DNA of 64,000 bases. Source: Maea johnstoni (lineage: Eukaryota; Annelida; Polychaeta; Spionida; Magelonidae). The stretch spans positions 13,332,649 through 13,396,648 of the forward strand of contig OZ012690.1 in NCBI GenBank assembly GCA_963942565.1, written 5' to 3'. The position numbers and the translations under genes were made by a program. How positions within the stretch are numbered: the first letter of the stretch is position 1; the number at the start of each line of letters is the position of its first letter. Of this stretch, positions 34,801 to 40,071 are shown in pieces. Under the pieces are notes generated by a model. It made no database searches. It was given only the letters and a program-made list of their open reading frames with translations, and had not been told where the DNA came from.

Positions 34801-34906
34801 TGAAAGTAATATTTTGTATTTGCAGGTTGCCCCGCTGATCAAGTGGCTGGAAGAGGCATCCGAGGAAGAGAGTGATTCAGAAGAGGAAGAGAGTGAGGAG
34901 GACTGA
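345..34906 (+). CDS. EIF2B5: Translation initiation factor eIF2B subunit epsilon, 16 exons
   Basis: Catalytic subunit of eIF2B, the cytosolic GDP-GTP exchange factor for eIF2. Exons read from splice sites and human alignment: 345-464, 3280-3404, 3967-4152, 9611-9785, 10685-10840, 11942-12027, 12233-12358, 13428-13528, 15219-15364, 16268-16394, 17071-17280, 18575-18665, 20305-20425, 22362-22442, 23495-23653, 34826-34906. All introns are GT-AG and phases agree, giving 696 aa (human 721). The nucleotidyltransferase-like domain spans about residues 18-250 ([51 protein letters not shown]). Left-handed beta-helix hexapeptide repeats cover about 310-415. An acidic linker follows at about 425-520, then the W2 (eIF5C) exchange domain at about 520-696, ending in [17 protein letters not shown], the conserved Trp plus acidic tail. 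The start ATG is followed directly by the conserved N-terminus. Intron 15 is 11.2 kb because a hAT element lies in it. No damage is visible. Confidence 0.96.
1157..1773. mobile_element. Two tandem copies of a CTTAGCC-ended MITE
   Basis: Copies at about 1157-1456 and 1472-1773 in intron 1. Each starts with CTTAGCC and ends with GGCTAAG (10-15 bp imperfect inverted ends). Both carry repeated 'gtgtccaaa' or 'cctgtccaaa' motifs inside. The phrase ctgtaccaggg precedes each copy, so it may be a tandem unit junction and not a target duplication. Superfamily not assigned. Confidence 0.5.
2824..3122. mobile_element. Third copy of the CTTAGCC-ended MITE
   Basis: Starts CTTAGCCAGGATTTAG and ends CCCTGGTGGCTAAG, with the same internal 'gggtgtccaaa' motifs as the copies near 1.2-1.8 kb. 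It lies in intron 1 of EIF2B5, about 150 bp before exon 2. Confidence 0.5.
4248..4614. mobile_element. hAT-like MITE, 367 bp, TSD atatttgg
   Basis: Begins TAGTGTTGGGA and ends TCCCAACCCTA. It is flanked by exact 8-bp direct repeats atatttgg at 4240-4247 and 4615-4622, the duplication length of hAT transposases. The subterminal parts are rich in ATCGAT-type words (tcgattataatcgataatc and the like). No coding capacity. Lies in intron 3 of EIF2B5. Confidence 0.82.
6181..6438. mobile_element. MITE nested in the long-inverted-repeat element
   Basis: Starts gtactg...acatttaattcctgca and ends with the inverse complement (tgcaggaattaaatgt..cagtac). A second copy of the family is at 39027-39281, matching over the full interior (grossly 70-80 percent by eye). 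It has no coding capacity. Confidence 0.55.
7121..7692. mobile_element. MITE with TTGCCCCGCGTACACCC ends
   Basis: TTGCCCCGCGTACACCC at 7121 is matched by the inverse complement GGGTGTATGCGGGGTAA ending at 7692. It lies in the spacer of the 4690-8813 element. The interior has no recognisable gene. Confidence 0.45.
9038..9176. repeat. Compound (GA)n/(GT)n microsatellite
   Basis: Runs of GA interrupted by gctcagtgtg, then an uninterrupted GT run of about 40 bp. Intron 3 of EIF2B5. The overlapping reading frames here are products of the simple repeat. Confidence 0.9.
9487..9565. repeat. Second compound (GA)n-gctca-(GT)n microsatellite
   Basis: The block gagagctca(GT)n occurs twice in a row, with the same junction word (gagctcagtgtg) as in the 9.0-9.2 kb repeat. 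It ends 45 bp before the acceptor of EIF2B5 exon 4. Confidence 0.9.
10430..10624. mobile_element. TTAA-flanked MITE, family 1 (decayed left end)
   Basis: Copy of the 'aaccctt...gctgctggtggctaa...gcattggaaggg' family. The right end is intact (AAGGG then TTAA at 10625-10628); the left end is mutated (taacccg). It lies directly before EIF2B5 exon 5. Confidence 0.6.
11139..11476. mobile_element. hAT-like MITE, 338 bp, TSD cttatttg
   Basis: Ends TAGGACTGTCAT and ATGACGGTCCTA. Exact 8-bp direct repeats cttatttg lie at 11131-11138 and 11477-11484. The interior is rich in cgattcgata and attgacat words. Intron 5 of EIF2B5. Confidence 0.82.
12040..12190. mobile_element. Partial copy of the GGCCTAAAAAA MITE
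   Basis: Matches the right two thirds of the element at 19756-19986 (caaaaatgtg..., 'gggtagggatttttttgaataaaaac', 'ggaaacaaacaac') and ends AGGCC followed by TTA. The left end is missing. Confidence 0.55.
12381..12585. mobile_element. TTAA-flanked MITE, family 1
   Basis: CCCTT...AAGGG, 205 bp, with TTAA at both borders (12377-12380 and 12586-12589). TTAA targeting is used by piggyBac and by Kolobok elements; CCC/GGG ends favour piggyBac-like, as inference. Intron 7 of EIF2B5. Confidence 0.65.
12869..13090. mobile_element. TTAA-flanked MITE, family 2
   Basis: CCCATTCACACTCAGAG at the left and the inverse complement at the right (CTCTGAGTGTAAATGAG). TTAA lies at 12865-12868 and 13091-13094. 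222 bp, with an internal inverted block 'tttgaaggag' / 'ctccttcaaa'. Other copies: 13668-13889, 18091-18301, 39428-39649. Confidence 0.7.
13253..13387 (+). pseudogene. Decayed tandem copy of EIF2B5 exon 8 and its acceptor region
   Basis: The stretch ttctaaggttttattgag / aatgttgaccataaggcagt aligns with the true exon 8 start (atttcaggggctctattcttgag, gatggtgaccataggcagta) 137 bp downstream. The intron tail also matches (atttcagagactcttgacttctgatg against atttcagggaatctgatttctaatg). The relic has lost frame, and its acceptor AG now reads 'ctaag'. Host-exon relic, probably unspliced. Confidence 0.65.
13668..13889. mobile_element. TTAA-flanked MITE, family 2
   Basis: Second family-2 copy, 222 bp, with TTAA at 13664-13667 and 13890-13893 and near-perfect 18-20 bp inverted ends. 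Intron 8 of EIF2B5. Confidence 0.7.
14273..14670. mobile_element. hAT-like MITE, 398 bp, TSD cctcacag
   Basis: TAGGAGTGTAATCGATACC at the left and GGATACCGATCACACTCCTA at the right. Exact 8-bp repeats cctcacag at 14265-14272 and 14671-14678. Arms rich in 'gaatcgg' / 'ccgattc' words. Intron 8 of EIF2B5. Confidence 0.85.
15000..15168. repeat. Dispersed repeat with taccgtata..gaatctcgg end
   Basis: The segment 'ggtggccg...gagattcctagggtggccgggatttctgag..atacggta' recurs inverted at 37733-37870 (taccgtaaattctcgg, ggccaccctagga). Probably a MITE family; only one end is clear in either copy. Confidence 0.4.
15617..15790. mobile_element. Short hAT-type MITE, CAGGGCTC ends
   Basis: CAGGGCTCAAAATTA at the left and TAATTTCGAGCCCTG at the right are inverted 15-bp ends (two mismatches). 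Ends of this kind occur in hAT elements. I cannot find a clean 8-bp duplication, so the boundaries or age are uncertain. Intron 9 of EIF2B5. Confidence 0.5.
16397..16852. repeat. Long (AAT/GAT)n trinucleotide repeat
   Basis: Over 450 bp of imperfect AAT, GAT and TAAT repeats, ending in a pure (AAT)n run. It starts a few bases after the exon 10 donor. The Asn/Asp-rich frame it contains is not a gene. Confidence 0.85.
17342..17774. mobile_element. hAT-like MITE, 433 bp, TSD gttatatc
   Basis: TTGTGCTCGGAC at the left and GTCCGAGCACTA at the right. 8-bp repeats gttatatc at 17334-17341 and 17775-17782. 'tatcgat' words near both ends. The core has a second inverted pair (aaaatggcgg / ccgccatttt). 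Intron 11 of EIF2B5, starting 61 bp after the donor. Confidence 0.8.
18091..18301. mobile_element. TTAA-flanked MITE, family 2
   Basis: CCCATTAATGCTCAGAG at the left and CTGAGTGTGAATGGG at the right, with TTAA at 18087-18090 and 18302-18305. Intron 11 of EIF2B5. Confidence 0.65.
18729..18934. mobile_element. TA-flanked MITE with CTGTATAACTGG ends
   Basis: CTGTATAACTGGTTAATTT and the inverse complement AAATTAACCAGTTATTCAG border a 206-bp element with TA on both sides. Internal 'aatttggcg' / 'cgccaaatt' words repeat. TA duplication suggests Tc1/mariner-type mobilisation, as inference. Intron 12 of EIF2B5. Confidence 0.6.
19054..19259. mobile_element. TTAA-flanked MITE, family 1, inside an exon-13 relic
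   Basis: CCCTTCC...AAGGG with TTAA at 19050-19053 and 19260-19263. Sister relics in the same array read 'ctttccttaatcatt' at the matching place, so the pre-insertion TTAA can be seen in its neighbours. Confidence 0.72.
19756..19986. mobile_element. TTA-flanked MITE (PIF/Harbinger-type), 231 bp
   Basis: GGCCTAAAAAA at the left and TTTTTTAGGCC at the right, extended by tttgtttcctgta / caggaaacaaac. TTA on both sides (19753-19755, 19987-19989). The three-base TWA duplication is the Harbinger signature. It interrupts 'gaatgtaa-tta-tcacaagg', which sister relics show uninterrupted. Confidence 0.7.
20046..20241. mobile_element. TA-flanked MITE with GAACACACA ends, copy 1
   Basis: TA-GAACACACAATG...CATATGTGTGTTC-TA, 196 bp. 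A second copy at 21580-21774 has different flanks but the same TA borders, which fixes the ends. Interior shared: 'gtcagaggcggct', 'taaagatacgctatgatgcg'. Confidence 0.68.
20971..21176. mobile_element. TTAA-type MITE, family 1 (slightly decayed)
   Basis: CCCTTCCAATGCTGAGG at the left, flanked by ttta; the right end 'gcagcataagag' is followed by TTAA. Intron 13 of EIF2B5. Confidence 0.55.
21580..21774. mobile_element. TA-flanked MITE with GAACACACA ends, copy 2
   Basis: 195 bp with TA at 21578-21579 and 21775-21776. Most of the interior is identical to the 20.1-kb copy. Intron 13 of EIF2B5. Confidence 0.68.
22476..22886. mobile_element. hAT-like MITE, 411 bp, TSD ccttttac
   Basis: TAGGGCTGTGCT at the left and GAGCCCAGCCATA at the right. 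8-bp repeats ccttttac at 22468-22475 and 22887-22894. The subterminals hold 'cgatgtcgatt' and 'catcgatgtt' words. The core carries an inverted pair around 'actatcgcgcgcggtagt' (about 22556-22668). Intron 14 of EIF2B5, abutting a family-1 TTAA MITE. Confidence 0.82.
22895..23096. mobile_element. TTAA-type MITE, family 1
   Basis: Starts CCCTTTCAGTGCTGAGG and ends 'cagcaagga' before TTAA. The hAT-like MITE at 22476-22886 inserted at its left border, since that element's duplicated target runs into the first bases of this one. Confidence 0.55.
23360..23440 (+). pseudogene. Decayed copy of EIF2B5 exon 15
   Basis: gatgtgtgtgtatctagagcgaatgtgagcac... aligns with exon 15 (gatgtctgtttatcaagtgcgaatgtgagcgc...) 135 bp further on. 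It also matches 'gaagacgaggttctatctga' against 'gaggacgaggttctgtctga', after a 12-base deletion. The AG before it is lost. Host-exon relic. Confidence 0.75.
23779..23968 (+). pseudogene. Left part of the exon-16 acceptor relic array (about three units)
   Basis: Units of about 65-70 bp such as 'gaaagtagtattttgtatttcctggtcgccccactcatt' match the intron-15 tail plus the first 20 bases of exon 16 (gaaagtaatattttgtatttgcag-gttgccccgctgatc). The array resumes at 34249 after the hAT insertion. Bases 23961-23968 (agtgaaag) are the left hAT target copy. Confidence 0.7.
24217..24238. promoter_or_regulatory. Perfect 22-bp palindrome centred on CACGTG
   Basis: CGGCAAATCAC followed by its exact inverse complement GTGATTTGCCG, 60 bp before the TATA box of the hAT element. 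The centre is an E-box (CACGTG). A protein-binding role is inference. Confidence 0.45.
24263..24330 (+). promoter_or_regulatory. TATA box and flanking 12-bp inverted repeat in the hAT element
   Basis: TATAAAA at 24298-24304 lies between CACATTCCGGTT (24263-24274) and its perfect inverse AACCGGAATGTG (24319-24330). A good donor (g|gtgagtata) follows at 24452, and an acceptor (ttattag) ends at 27571 just before the transposase ATG, so a non-coding first exon of about 120 bp is plausible. Confidence 0.45.
24723..26590. repeat. 138-bp satellite with five-monomer higher-order structure
   Basis: About 14 monomers start at 'cacatgtctagg': 24723, 24864, 25001, 25140, 25278, 25414, 25553, 25690, 25828, 25965, 26102, 26240, 26379 and 26518. 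There are two types: A (aaataaaatggaaatagatt) and B (aaattcaattgacatatatt). From 25140 the order is A A B A B, then again A A B A B from 25828. Position-specific variants (gtgtg/gtatg, tttatg/ttcatg/cttatg) repeat in register in the B pair and in most A monomers. That gives a 688-bp higher-order unit. Confidence 0.85.
27586..32543 (+). CDS. hAT-type transposase, ZNF862-like, 8 exons
   Basis: Exons 27586-27956, 28534-28831, 29128-29258, 29951-30245, 30699-31025, 31402-31650, 31767-32064, 32308-32543; phases agree and give 734 aa with no stop. Introns are GT-AG except intron 3, which has a GC donor (atcag|gcatgt). A TTF-type zinc finger has C103-x2-C106 and H131-x5-H137. RNase-H-like motifs follow: LDESND with D251, [10 protein letters not shown] with D317, then HCCCHRLHL and EIRWLS (R395-W396). 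The C-terminal hAT dimer block [20 protein letters not shown] begins near 672. The N-terminus has a degenerate PCNA-box-like [10 protein letters not shown]. The family (ZNF862 / KIAA1586-like) includes both live transposases and domesticated genes. Matched element ends around it favour a transposon gene, but open exons also allow a domesticated one. Confidence 0.85.
29477..29620. mobile_element. Near-perfect foldback (MITE) in intron 3 of the hAT gene
   Basis: Left arm from acaaatatgctatgccagtg pairs with the inverse arm ending at 29620 with one mismatch over 35 bp. An inner pair (ggaggatggttttcc / ggaaaaccatcctcc) surrounds the loop 'ctcgggctccgccctcggg'. The reading frames on both strands here are by-products of the palindrome. 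Confidence 0.75.
31042..31359. repeat. 158-bp tandem duplication in intron 5 of the hAT gene
   Basis: Copies start at 31042 (agttaaaagtacctag) and 31200 (agttagaagtacctag) and are nearly identical over 158 bp, indicating a recent duplication. Confidence 0.85.
32575..33410. repeat. About 100-bp tandem repeat 3' of the hAT gene, 8 units
   Basis: Units marked by 'gatatctggaatttac' at about 32584, 32683, 32781, 32884, 32992, 33095, 33203 and 33298. Shared words: 'gcttgaatgctat', 'cttgcaa', 'atgtatggacactta'. Unit lengths vary from 98 to 110 bp by small indels. Confidence 0.85.
34078..34185. repeat. GC-rich hairpin cluster at the hAT right end
   Basis: Consecutive short palindromes: gggggcc..ggccccc, ccgactgcctccggcagtcgg (one break) and gcgccttcggcgc. 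They sit 65-170 bp inside the right terminus and stand out from the AT-rich surroundings. A role in transposase binding or termination is inference. Confidence 0.55.
34249..34825 (+). pseudogene. Right part of the exon-16 acceptor relic array (about seven units)
   Basis: Units of about 70 bp, each 'gtagtaaagtgaaagt...tattttatgtttccag-gtcgcattgccgattgtgg', end at the real acceptor (tttgcag-gttgccccgctgatcaagtgg) at 34825. Relic acceptors lie near 34280, 34343, 34413, 34485, 34559, 34673 and 34736. Several keep a usable-looking polypyrimidine-AG, but none is followed by the open exon. One unit holds a 50-bp insertion near 34590. Confidence 0.75.
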
Positions 34907-35621
34907 TGTCTTATAATACCACAGGCAGAGTTAAAAACATCAAGTGTTTTGACATCTAGACTCTACACATTGAGTGACACATATGGAAAGATGTTCATAA
35001 TGAGGGGCTTGTGGAGAAATATTTGACTGTGGGCTGTATCAGATTTTAACCCTAATGCTGCTGGGAATTAATTTGACCAATGCAAAAAGATGCGGGAAAA
35101 CCTGAAAAATGACTGAAATCCTGGCAAATGGGTACTCATCTGAGAGTACTCAGTGAGAGCTTTCCGATGATTACCCACATGACAGGGTTTAGATGATTCT
35201 TTGCATCCTTGTGCTTTGGACGAAAGTAGCCTCAGCATTGAAAGGGTTAAAAATGACTGAAACCCTAGCACATAAGTTCTCATCTGTGAGTACTCTGCGA
35301 GATCTTTCCAATGAATACCAACCTGACAGGGTTTATACAGTTATCAAAAATCTTTGCATCCTTGTTCTTTGGACGAAAGTAGCCTCAGCATTGGACCGGT
35401 TAAGAGTGCTTATTTCCGTTCGTAAACTTCCCAAATGTTCCCACAGTTTGCAGTTCCCAGGAGAACATCTGAAAACTGCTGCAGCCTTTTGAGTAAAAAT
35501 CGACTTTAATAAAATGGATATCAACAACTGTGTAACTGGATATTCAGGAATACAGGAGAGATGAAAGATCAACATGGCTTTGTTTTCTATGTACCACTTC
35601 TTGTACGCCCAAAGAACTTAA
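34907..35621. other. 3' flank of EIF2B5
   Basis: Presumed 3' UTR. AATAAA at 35508-35513 is the first clear polyadenylation signal, about 600 bp past the stop, after a family-1 MITE and its partial tandem copy (35050-35399, TTAA at 35046, 35247 and 35400). No other coding sequence seen. Confidence 0.4.
35050..35399. mobile_element. TTAA-flanked MITE, family 1, one and a half copies
   Basis: Full copy 35050-35246 (CCCTAATGCTGC...GAAAGGG) between TTAA sites, then a second copy lacking its first 45 bp (35251-35399) that also ends at TTAA. Confidence 0.6.
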
Positions 35622-35830
35622 CCCTTATGCTGCTGGTGGCTAATTTGGCTTATACAAAATTATGCAAAAAACCTTTAAAAAAAATGACTGAAACCCTGGC
35701 AAATGGGTACTCATCTGAGAGTGCTCAGCAAGAGCTATCCAATGCATACCAACATGACAGGGTTAAGATGGTTATCAAAAACCTTTGTGTCCTTATGCTT
35801 TGGACAAAAGTAGCCTCAGCATTGAAAGGG
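35622..35830. mobile_element. TTAA-flanked MITE, family 1
   Basis: CCCTTATGCTGCTGGTGGC...CAGCATTGAAAGGG, 209 bp, TTAA at 35618-35621 and 35831-35834. The least decayed copy in the window. Confidence 0.68.
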
Positions 35831-36089
35831 TTAAGACACACACCTTCAGATCTTTTCAGACCATTTCTGGATCTCTACTTTAACACAATATAACACAAAC
35901 TGTATAAAGCAATGTAAAATCACACAAAAAACAAATGAATGAAGCAAACAGCTCTTTATTATGATAAATGCATTCAGGCTTTATTGCTAAATACCATTTA
36001 ATGCTACCATGCGAAACTTATTTATTTTTGATTGAATTTTATTCATTTCTCCGTTGGTCAGGTAAGACCCCAACGATACAGGCCGTCCC

Positions 36090-36553
36090 CCAAAAAATGC
36101 AATCCCCCCCTTTTCCCAATTTCTCTTTCAAAACAGCTCAAGTAACATCTAAAATGACTTCATGGTTAAATAGAAGGATATCTTAGAGATAACCTGTTGC
36201 AGTTTCAAGCAAATCCGATCATCCATGTCAAAGCTGTTAGGAAATTAAGTTTGACCCCTCTATCATTTCACTCCAACACAAGGTAAATTTCCAATGCAAA
36301 ACCTGCATACTGACCAAGCTATTTTTAGCATTCTGCTCTAGCTCCTGGCGAGGAGTCATGAAAAACCAGTCTTCACCATGGGTTTTACATTGCGTTGGGG
36401 TGAAATCATAAGGGAGTCAAACTTTACATCACAACTTTGACTTGGATGAACGGATTTGCTTGAAACTTCAACAGGATATCCCTAAGCCATTCTTGATATT
36501 TCTTGATCTGTTTTGAAAATATATTGAGAAAAGAGGAGGATTGCATTTTTTGG
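36090..36553. mobile_element. Inverted-repeat element with 190-240 bp arms
   Basis: ccaaaaaatgcaatcc... (from 36090) pairs with the inverse arm ending ggattgcattttttgg at about 36553. Arms share 'tttcaagcaaatccg.tcatcca.gtcaaag' in inverse order. No target duplication recognised. Confidence 0.6.
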
Positions 36554-36565
36554 TATTCAGAAAAA

Positions 36566-36987
36566 TAGGGATGGGGACCGGGGACCGGTTCATATGTGAT
36601 ACCGGCCTGAGCATTGCGGTTAACCAGTCAAAAACCGGACCTCCCTCTACACTAAACTGTCAGCACCTACCTCCTTGCTGGCCTCACAATGTCTGCCAAG
36701 CGCGACGATCAAACAGCCATTTCAAAATCTCTCAAGTCTGGTACCCTGCCCACTTTCACTATGCTCAGAAGCCCTCTGAGCGTAGAGAAAGTGCCCAGGG
36801 AGCTAGTATATAGGAACTTTCAAGAACATTCCAGTTCAGGCAAGTTCAGCCACGCATTCCATTGCGTAGTTTCGTATCCAAGAAATGTCATTAATAAACC
36901 GTTTAGGAAACCGTGATAAAACTGAACCGTAGAAGCAAAACCGAGAACCAAAACAAACCGTAGAATTCTCAACGATCCCCATCCCTA
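36566..36987. mobile_element. hAT-like MITE, 422 bp, TSD cagaaaaa
   Basis: TAGGGATGGGGACCGG at the left and CGATCCCCATCCCTA at the right, flanked by cagaaaaa at 36558-36565 and 36988-36995. Unlike its sisters it holds a 225-bp open stretch (36689-36916) starting MSAKRDDQTAISKSLKSG, perhaps a transposase or captured-gene remnant. Confidence 0.8.
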
Positions 36988-37339
36988 CAGAAAAAGTAAC
37001 AGTGTGGTAAGCTTAACTTAGCATTTTCATACTAGTATGATAAAGACATTATAACAAGTTATTGTAATGACTTGGCACAAATGATGAAATAAAACTTGCA
37101 CATGAATAGCAATTATGATTTTGTTATCACTTAATCCACTCTTGTTTGAGTAGAGCCAATTTCATTTTAAATTTGTTGGTTGTGCCTTACACTTTAGCCA
37201 TGCATTTTTCATGGAAAAAAACTCACCACATTTTTTACCTGGAAAATGGATGCTTTTTTCCAAGCCAGTTTAGAACTTAAAAATCCTTTTTCGCAGCTAG
37301 GATAATAATATTAAAAACACAGTAAAAAAAATCCAAGTA

Positions 37340-37442
37340 CAGTCGAACCTGTATTAAGAGACCACTCAAGGAAAGACCAAAAGATGGTCTCTTAAGACAG
37401 GTGGTCTCTTAATAGAGGTGGTCGCTCGGGCAGGTTCAACTG
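37340..37442. mobile_element. 103-bp TA-flanked MITE, CAGTCGAACC ends
   Basis: TA-CAGTCGAACCTGTATTAAG at the left and GGCAGGTTCAACTG-TA at the right. The interior is 'gagaccact' / 'ggtggtctctt' palindromic. TA duplication and CAGT ends fit the pogo/Tigger branch of Tc1/mariner. Confidence 0.65.
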
Positions 37443-37659
37443 TATCCTACAACATTTCTTCTATCAGCAAGATGATAATCTGCTAATCACAAATTTCAAG
37501 CTTTGAAATCAAAACAAAAGATAAATCCTATTGTACTTCTGTTGTTCAGTAAATAATTTTTTTCTTCTGCTTAGCCAAAAGCAGTCTCCAGGGTTTTCAG
37601 TCTGGATAAGCAAAGAAATCTGTATGATAATAATTGAGTAAAAGTTCAGATAAGTGCAC

Positions 37660-37712
37660 CTATGGAAGGCCTTGGTATCCTCAATGACGACCACTGTTTC
37701 TGCCTCCCCTTG
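37660..37712 (-). CDS. Duplicate of an unidentified minus-strand exon
   Basis: 53 bp with acceptor atatcctgcag and donor ag|gtgcac, encoding QGEAETVVVIEDTKAFHR. It is a near copy of the exon at 38113-38196 (QGEADTVVVIEDAKAFHQR), including the bases before the acceptor. It may be an alternative exon or a relic; its phase at the 3' end differs from the other copy. Confidence 0.35.
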
Positions 37713-38112
37713 CTGCAGGATATAAGGTACCGTAAATTCTCGGAAATCTCGGCCACCCTAGGAAACTCTTATGGTCAAATCTTTTACCCCCCAAACCATC
37801 TTTTTTTCAGGATACTTGCGCTAAAATTGGTCACCAAGCTAATCTTGGGGTGGTCTGCTTAACCGGTTCTAGAAAAAATCTGACCTTGTCCCCAAATGGT
37901 GGCACGGTACTTTCATAAATCCCAGATACTCCCCTTTCATTTGAGACCACGAAAAAGGAGCTACTCGGTGGGGTAATTAAACACTCATTTTATAGCCTTT
38001 TGAGGATTTGGCAGCTAGACTAACAAGGAAGCAGTTTATATTTCAATATTCTAAAGAGTCCACTCTTTCCCAGATATAAGGAGAAATCCAATGAGTGCAC
38101 ATGGTGTCCTAC

Positions 38113-38598
38113 CATTAAGGTTTTGTCTGTGCTGGCTGTGCGCTGATGGAAGGCCTTGGCATCCTCAATGACGACCACTGTATCTGCCTCCCCTTGCTGC
38201 AGGATATAAAGGTATTCGGTTTATAGTCTTGTATCCACCAAAGCGTTCACACGACCTTCCTCCCGTAGCAGGCCTGTACACACAGAAACCATTTCAATCC
38301 CCAGGGGGATATTCCAGGATATTCCAGAGCAACTGGCAGCATATAGCACACATGCTCTAAGTACTGCCTTATCTATGCTAGGTACCCATTTTGCAGCTGG
38401 GTAGACTGAAGCAATATGGAATAAACTGTCTTGACAGACCTAAGTGCCCTGGCCGGGTATTGAACCAGCGACCCTGTGATTACTAGTCCGACGCCTAACC
38501 AACTGAGCTACTTTGTACCCATACAAATATAAGGTACCTTCAGTCTGCCTGTATGAGCCAGAACATCATTCCCGGCATACACCAACCTCACCAACAGC
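38113..38598 (-). CDS. Two exons of an unidentified host gene
   Basis: Exon 38538-38598 (acceptor tcatctccag, donor aag|gtacct) reads LLVRLVYAGNDVLAHTGRLK. Exon 38113-38196 (acceptor atatcctgcag, donor atg|gtagga) continues in phase 0 with QGEADTVVVIEDAKAFHQR then TASTDKTLM. Splice signals and phases agree, and the joined peptide looks like a normal globular protein. The intron between them is almost filled by a tRNA-derived SINE. I cannot name the family and find no further exons nearby, so the gene may be partly lost, interrupted by repeats, or continue with exons too short to see. Confidence 0.45.
38240..38520 (-). mobile_element. tRNA-derived SINE
   Basis: Read on the minus strand it begins with a tRNA-like head at 38520: gggtacaaagTAGCTCAGTTGG (A box) and, 40 bp on, GGTTCAATACC (B box). 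The body (gcttcagtctacccagctgc, 'gggtacctagcata', 'ttgctctggaatatc') recurs headless at 57985-58175. The tRNA part has poor stem pairing, so it is a SINE promoter and not a tRNA gene. Confidence 0.72.
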
Positions 38599-39026
38599 CT
38601 GGAGATGAACATATATTTAGCAAGTCACCTGGGATATGGTTGGATTTGTCTGTCACTCGAAAGACCAAAGTAGACCAAGGTTAAGTGTAGGAACTTCCTG
38701 AGGTTTGAGGAAATTACCTCTGCGCTAACCAAAATCAAATTTTATCATTGGAACTGATTTTTTTTTCTTTTTTTCTATTTTTTTTTATTCAATGTCAAGC
38801 ATGTCAAAATCCGCCGGATGGGTACAATCCAAAATATCTCAATAAAGTAATGATACAGAGTATTGTGTGGTTTTGCATTGAATAGATTACTTGGATTTTA
38901 CGAACACTACACTAATTCCATGGATAAGTAGTGAGTAGTGAAATGATGTCTACTCCAACCTCAGTAAGGTTTGATAACCAGGTACGATCTCCGAGGCATC
39001 AAATCAATCCTCTTGAATGGCTACAG

Positions 39027-39281
39027 AGACGACATTTAATTCCTGCACTAAATGCGTGGGCAGCCCGAGCATAATACACGACCGCCAACCCATATCCTGG
39101 GCATTGATGCACGGATGGCCTTATAACTGAACGTAGCTTTGATTCACAAGCTACGTGGTTCGTTGCTGTGCTTGGCTTATTTCTTGGCATGTTCTCCATG
39201 GGTATTTGTACCACCTGGCACTGGCAGACGTCCGGTCGATTGGTGCAGGAAATAAATGTCTGTACTGTACCCATCGACATC
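39027..39281. mobile_element. MITE, second copy of the 6.2-kb family
   Basis: gacatttaattcctgca ... tgcaggaaataaatgtc, about 255 bp, alignable throughout with 6181-6438. Confidence 0.55.
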
Positions 39282-39427
39282 TCTGCTGCCACACACAGAC
39301 ATTAGCATATTGGAAAATATCATCTTTACCAAATCCGGACTTTAAAACTTATACTAGTAAAACCTATGTGAAGAAAAGTACCGGTTTTGGTGAGGTAATT
39401 ATTAGATGTAATATGAGCTGCTCTTAA

Positions 39428-39649
39428 CCCATTTACACTCAGAGCAGCCGAATGAAGCCTGACATTTATGGAAATATTTTACTTACAAAAGCATTTTCTT
39501 GAAAATATTTGAAGGTGAAATGTTGATCAGAAGCAGAACAACAACTTTCCTTCAAATATTCTGTAAACTTTTGCTTCATTCACAAGTTATTTTCAAAAGT
39601 ATGAAAGGAGCAGACGATACCTTCTAGAGAAACTCTGAGTGTTAATGGG
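39428..39649. mobile_element. TTAA-flanked MITE, family 2
   Basis: CCCATTTACACTCAGAG ... CTCTGAGTGTTAATGGG with TTAA at 39424-39427 and 39650-39653. Clean 17-bp inverted ends. Confidence 0.7.
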
Positions 39650-40071
39650 TTAAGTATGTTAAGCAGAATGAACTAGATAATAGGACGCATCTATGGAGAT
39701 CTCCAAAAAAGCGTGCCATGTTGCATGACTCTGTATTTGATATGAACTATTTTAAGCTATTATACCCCAAAAAATAATATTATATCACAAAGTTTGTTGT
39801 ACCTCAAACATAAATGTTTATATGAAATAAACATCAAGTGCACAATCTATATTGATTGCACTAAAATTTAAAAAAAAACTAAAAAAATACTAGTAATCCA
39901 CGGATGCAGTAAATTTCATGTCACCATCATTGGCAAGACAGTAGAGGAACATGCGCAGTGAAAACCTGGCAGTGCACGCACTTATTTTACGAGACCGTGT
40001 GGGCTGACACTATAAGATGGGACAAAAATGCTCTAAAGGTGTTGATAGCTTGATTGCATTTAGGTCAGTGG

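Noticed and set aside
38455-38520. tRNA gene on the minus strand
   Set aside because: A and B boxes are present, but the stems pair poorly and the sequence continues into a repeated body found again at 58 kb; it is a SINE head.
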